A stretch of 64,000 bases of DNA from Glandiceps talaboti (Eukaryota > Hemichordata > Enteropneusta > Spengelidae), in assembly GCF_964340395.1 (NCBI RefSeq), contig NC_135565.1:6509142-6573141 (forward strand), in the 5' to 3' direction. Within the stretch, counting starts at the first letter, position 1. Each line of letters starts with the position of its first letter. Both the position numbers and the translations under genes were made by a program. Positions 61,200-64,000 of this stretch are shown piece after piece. The notes under the pieces are model-generated. The model had not been told where the DNA came from. It searched no databases and saw only the letters and a program-made list of their open reading frames with translations.

Positions 61200-62215
61200 G
61201 GGCCATCAAAAGTCTGAAAGTCTTGAAATGTTTTGCTCTTTATTCGGGATTTTTTGGAACCAAATCAAACTTCAGGAGAAGTCATTTACCAAGTGCACAT
61301 CCGCAAAATATCTTTCAGCCACAACAAAATACACTTCCAGATAAAATGTAATGCAGCGCATAGCATAATTGTTTCAATTCTGATATTTTATTACCATATT
61401 CAAGCATTGTAAGACCTTAAATTATGTCTATGGTTAGATGTTTTATGCCTCTAAATGGCCCCCTACACTGTCTAATTATCACCTTTGGAGTTGGCCTCTT
61501 CCAATCAGTAGCAATCAAGGTGATAATGATTGGGTTTTATTTGCTGGGGCTTAACATTTTTTTGAGCAGAGAGGGTGAGAGGAGATACACAATATTTGTT
61601 TAACCGTGAATTGTGTACATTTCCTAACTATAGCTATGCAGACAAATTGCAAGAGATAGCATCAAGAAGACTGAAAAAGTTCTATCTAAACTCGACCTGA
61701 AATAGTTTGCTCATTATATATGGTTTGTTTTATCTTTGTCAAGCATTGTGAAAAAAAAAGAAATTTACCTATCTACCCAATATGATGAGTTAGGTTGCCC
61801 GTTGACCAGCTTTTTTATATTTTTTCTGGCCTTACGTATGATATTTAGATGCGTATGCTAAAATAGATATTATGTAAATTGTATGCACATTTATGTAAAT
61901 TAGCCACTTTTCTAAATTTTAAATGCATGATTGCGCCAAGACAAAGTTCTGCCCCCCCTGGCAATTTGGTCAGGCTACGGCCCTTGTATCTGAGTGTTTG
62001 TATACTCCTTGATACACTATAGTTTCGGTACGTGATAGACAGGATTGCAATCGGCGATTCACATAGACACATTCGTCATGATTATATCTGTTGGAATTTG
62101 GAAAACTGAAAAATGACAAAATTTCATAGTATCGCTGTTGGATTGTTATGACACAACCGGCCATGCTTTATTTAATGTCGACATGTTGGCACTTTAATTC
62201 GCTTCCTTTATTTGG
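61200..62215. other. Intergenic, nothing identified
   Basis: A/T-rich sequence without a recognised repeat or exon. Short ORFs on both strands have no motif. Confidence 0.5.
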
Positions 62216-62439
62216 ACAAATTTAAATGTCATAAGACACTGTACTCATTCAATCTTGCTATCTTAAAAGTGTTAAGTATCATTTGTAGTTTCTTGTTAGT
62301 TCCTGTGTGGCTGTATATTAAACAGAGCCTGTGAAAACTTGAAATGGGTTGTAAACAAACCTATTAAAGACCACTTTTACCCTGTACTCTGAGCACATAC
62401 TGACTCCGAAATCTTACCACGTTTACGCAAATCAGGACA

Positions 62440-63105
62440 TATTGATTTCCACTTGCAAGAAATTGCAAGCCGTTGATATTTAGCTATTAAAATGGCCTAT
62501 TAAATATCAAAAAAGCTCAGGTGAAAATGAAAAATCATTATTATAAGAAGGCAAACAGTCAACATCAATTCAAAGTAGGTGACGCTGTATACTTATATCA
62601 GCCAGCGGTTAAAGTTGCATCAACCTTTCAGGTGCCCATTCAGTATCTGTGAACAACCTTCACCTGTCAATTTCAAACTTGGATATATTCCTAGCAATAC
62701 GATATATCCCAAACTCATCCTTGCTAATTGTCTTAAGCATGCCCACTTACGACCACCCAATTACTTAGTAACAGTGATACGCCTACTACATGCAACGATG
62801 GACACACAATGAGAGTCCCTCGGATGACAACACAGATTTGCAAGAACGGACAAATTATCACTTAAACTCAGCTAATGAATCATTTTACATATCGAAAAAC
62901 GAAATGCCATAACCACAGCCTCAAACTGAAACTCACCAAGATACAAATTCACTTGAACGTCAATACTGATACTAGTAGCAATGACTGTTTATCGACATTT
63001 TGTGAAATTGAACGAATTCTAAAAGGGTGCTACAAAAATAGTAACCTTGAGTATCTTGTAAAAAGGAAAGACTATTCCTCATCCTATTTTTTAAATCAGT
63101 AGCGA
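62440..63105 (+). mobile_element. Ty3/gypsy (chromovirus) integrase C-terminal remnant
   Basis: One frame gives KKAQVKMKNHYYKKANSQHQ, then FKVGDAVYLYQPAVKVA. Another continues LHQPFRCPFSICEQPSPVNF and LANCLKHAHLRP. These are the GPY/F-like C-terminal segments of gypsy integrases. Further on, FCEIERILKGCYKNSNLEYL plus VKRKDYSS matches a chromodomain (I-x-x-I-L-x..L-E-Y-L-V-K-x-K-x-Y). Frameshifts and stops show it is dead. No LTR was found nearby. Confidence 0.7.
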
Positions 63106-63525
63106 TTTTTAGATAAGTAAAGCGATTTTTAAATCAGTAGCGATTTTTTAATACGCAGAGTGATAATACAAACAGAAGAGCGATTTGTCGTTTTCATCCA
63201 TGGTATTTTCGGTCACGTTAATTTACAGCTGGATTCCAACTTCAAATCATAAAACAACCACCCAAATATGTTTACAGCGTCACCTTGTTACAAATTTGGG
63301 TTCGTCAAGACACAAGCGTTTGCGTTCATAAACTATGCATGTCTCATTATCAACATATTCATTTTCTTTAAGGTGGTCATATCAACTGTCTTATATTGTT
63401 AACACGTATTGGTTGCGTTGTCAAACCTTTCGTTTAATTTCTTAGGGGAAAGTGTGTGCGATAAGCCTTAACAAACTATGACCAAATTCTCTTCGTTATT
63501 CACTTAATAGAATTTACGTCTGTCT

Positions 63526-63861
63526 ATGTTATATCTTTATCTGAGTACTATATGCCAAGCTAATCATGATGTAATCTATACACACAAGTTGAATATACAG
63601 ATTTTGCTTGGCTTATACAAACCTTTTTTTTCGAAGGCCGATTTTGTCACCTTCGTAGATTTTATGAACGATCAATTGCCGCAAGTGGAAATTTTAGAGA
63701 ATAGAAATAGTCCCTCTGTGAGCTCAATGATTTCAAAATTGATTTACACCGCACAGTTTCTTTATAGACAACATGTTCTGAACAACTCCATTGTTCGAAG
63801 AAATAAATTGTTTCGCGGCGTGTTCACTCCCAATCACACAAGCCACGACGTCCCAAACTGA
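63526..63861 (+). CDS. Hypothetical 111-codon ORF
   Basis: A non-repetitive ORF containing FFSKADFVTFVDFMNDQLPQ and SKLIYTAQFLYRQHVL. I recognise no family. It may belong to the mobile-element debris to its left, or be chance. Confidence 0.2.
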   Translation: MLYLYLSTICQANHDVIYTHKLNIQILLGLYKPFFSKADFVTFVDFMNDQLPQVEILENRNSPSVSSMISKLIYTAQFLYRQHVLNNSIVRRNKLFRGVFTPNHTSHDVPN

Positions 63862-64000
63862 CGACATCTGTGGTTACATTGCTACTTTTTGTAGTGACAA
63901 TAACGGTCTAAATGGTGACAATGACGATAACTCGATATCCTAGCCCCTTCTAGTTTGTCTATTAGTCCAGTCAATCTAGCGGAAAAAAATGGCCGAACCC

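Overview
This is an animal (metazoan) genomic window, A+T-rich, with long introns, GT-AG splicing and very heavy microsatellite, minisatellite and small-transposon content. The gene families (a giant multi-repeat cadherin, a flavin-containing monooxygenase) and the mobile elements (DIRS-type, Crypton-like, chromodomain Ty3/gypsy) fit a marine invertebrate such as a hemichordate, lancelet or lophotrochozoan. The species cannot be fixed from the sequence alone.

Region 1 (about 0.2-26.2 kb, minus strand) is one large cadherin gene. I joined 19 coding exons by eye using splice sites and phase. Together they give 7905 nt (2635 codons) with no stop and no phase conflict. The order is a signal peptide, a threonine-rich mucin-like array of about 900 residues (roughly 26 tandem 23-24-residue units plus a second shorter array), then about 16 cadherin (EC) repeats. 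The gene runs off the left edge before any membrane segment. Two exon blocks have the same lengths and phases (105-120-742-66 nt), which shows a block duplication of ECs. Introns hold MITE-like hairpins, long microsatellites and a 46-bp tandem array that has copied the 3' end of an exon with its splice donor.

Region 2 (26.2-36.3 kb) has no gene I can support. It holds microsatellites, a 1.5-kb element with 13-bp inverted ends enclosing a 139-bp palindrome, a MITE family with 55-bp inverted ends, and a 23-bp minisatellite of about 40 copies.

Region 3 (36.3-49.3 kb, minus strand) is a complete seven-exon flavin-containing monooxygenase gene (502 aa). Its 8.7-kb first intron contains a decayed duplicate of its own first exon, a possible terminal exon of another gene on the plus strand, a CGCTACC minisatellite and several inverted-repeat elements.

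Region 4 (49.3-64 kb) is mostly mobile-element debris and degenerate duplications: a duplicated exon pair of unknown family, a Crypton/KIAA1958-like fragment, a DIRS-type tyrosine-recombinase retroelement remnant, a signal-peptide exon that probably begins a secreted-protein gene on the plus strand, and a chromodomain-bearing Ty3/gypsy integrase remnant. Nothing links the cadherin and monooxygenase genes functionally. They are simply neighbours on the same strand.
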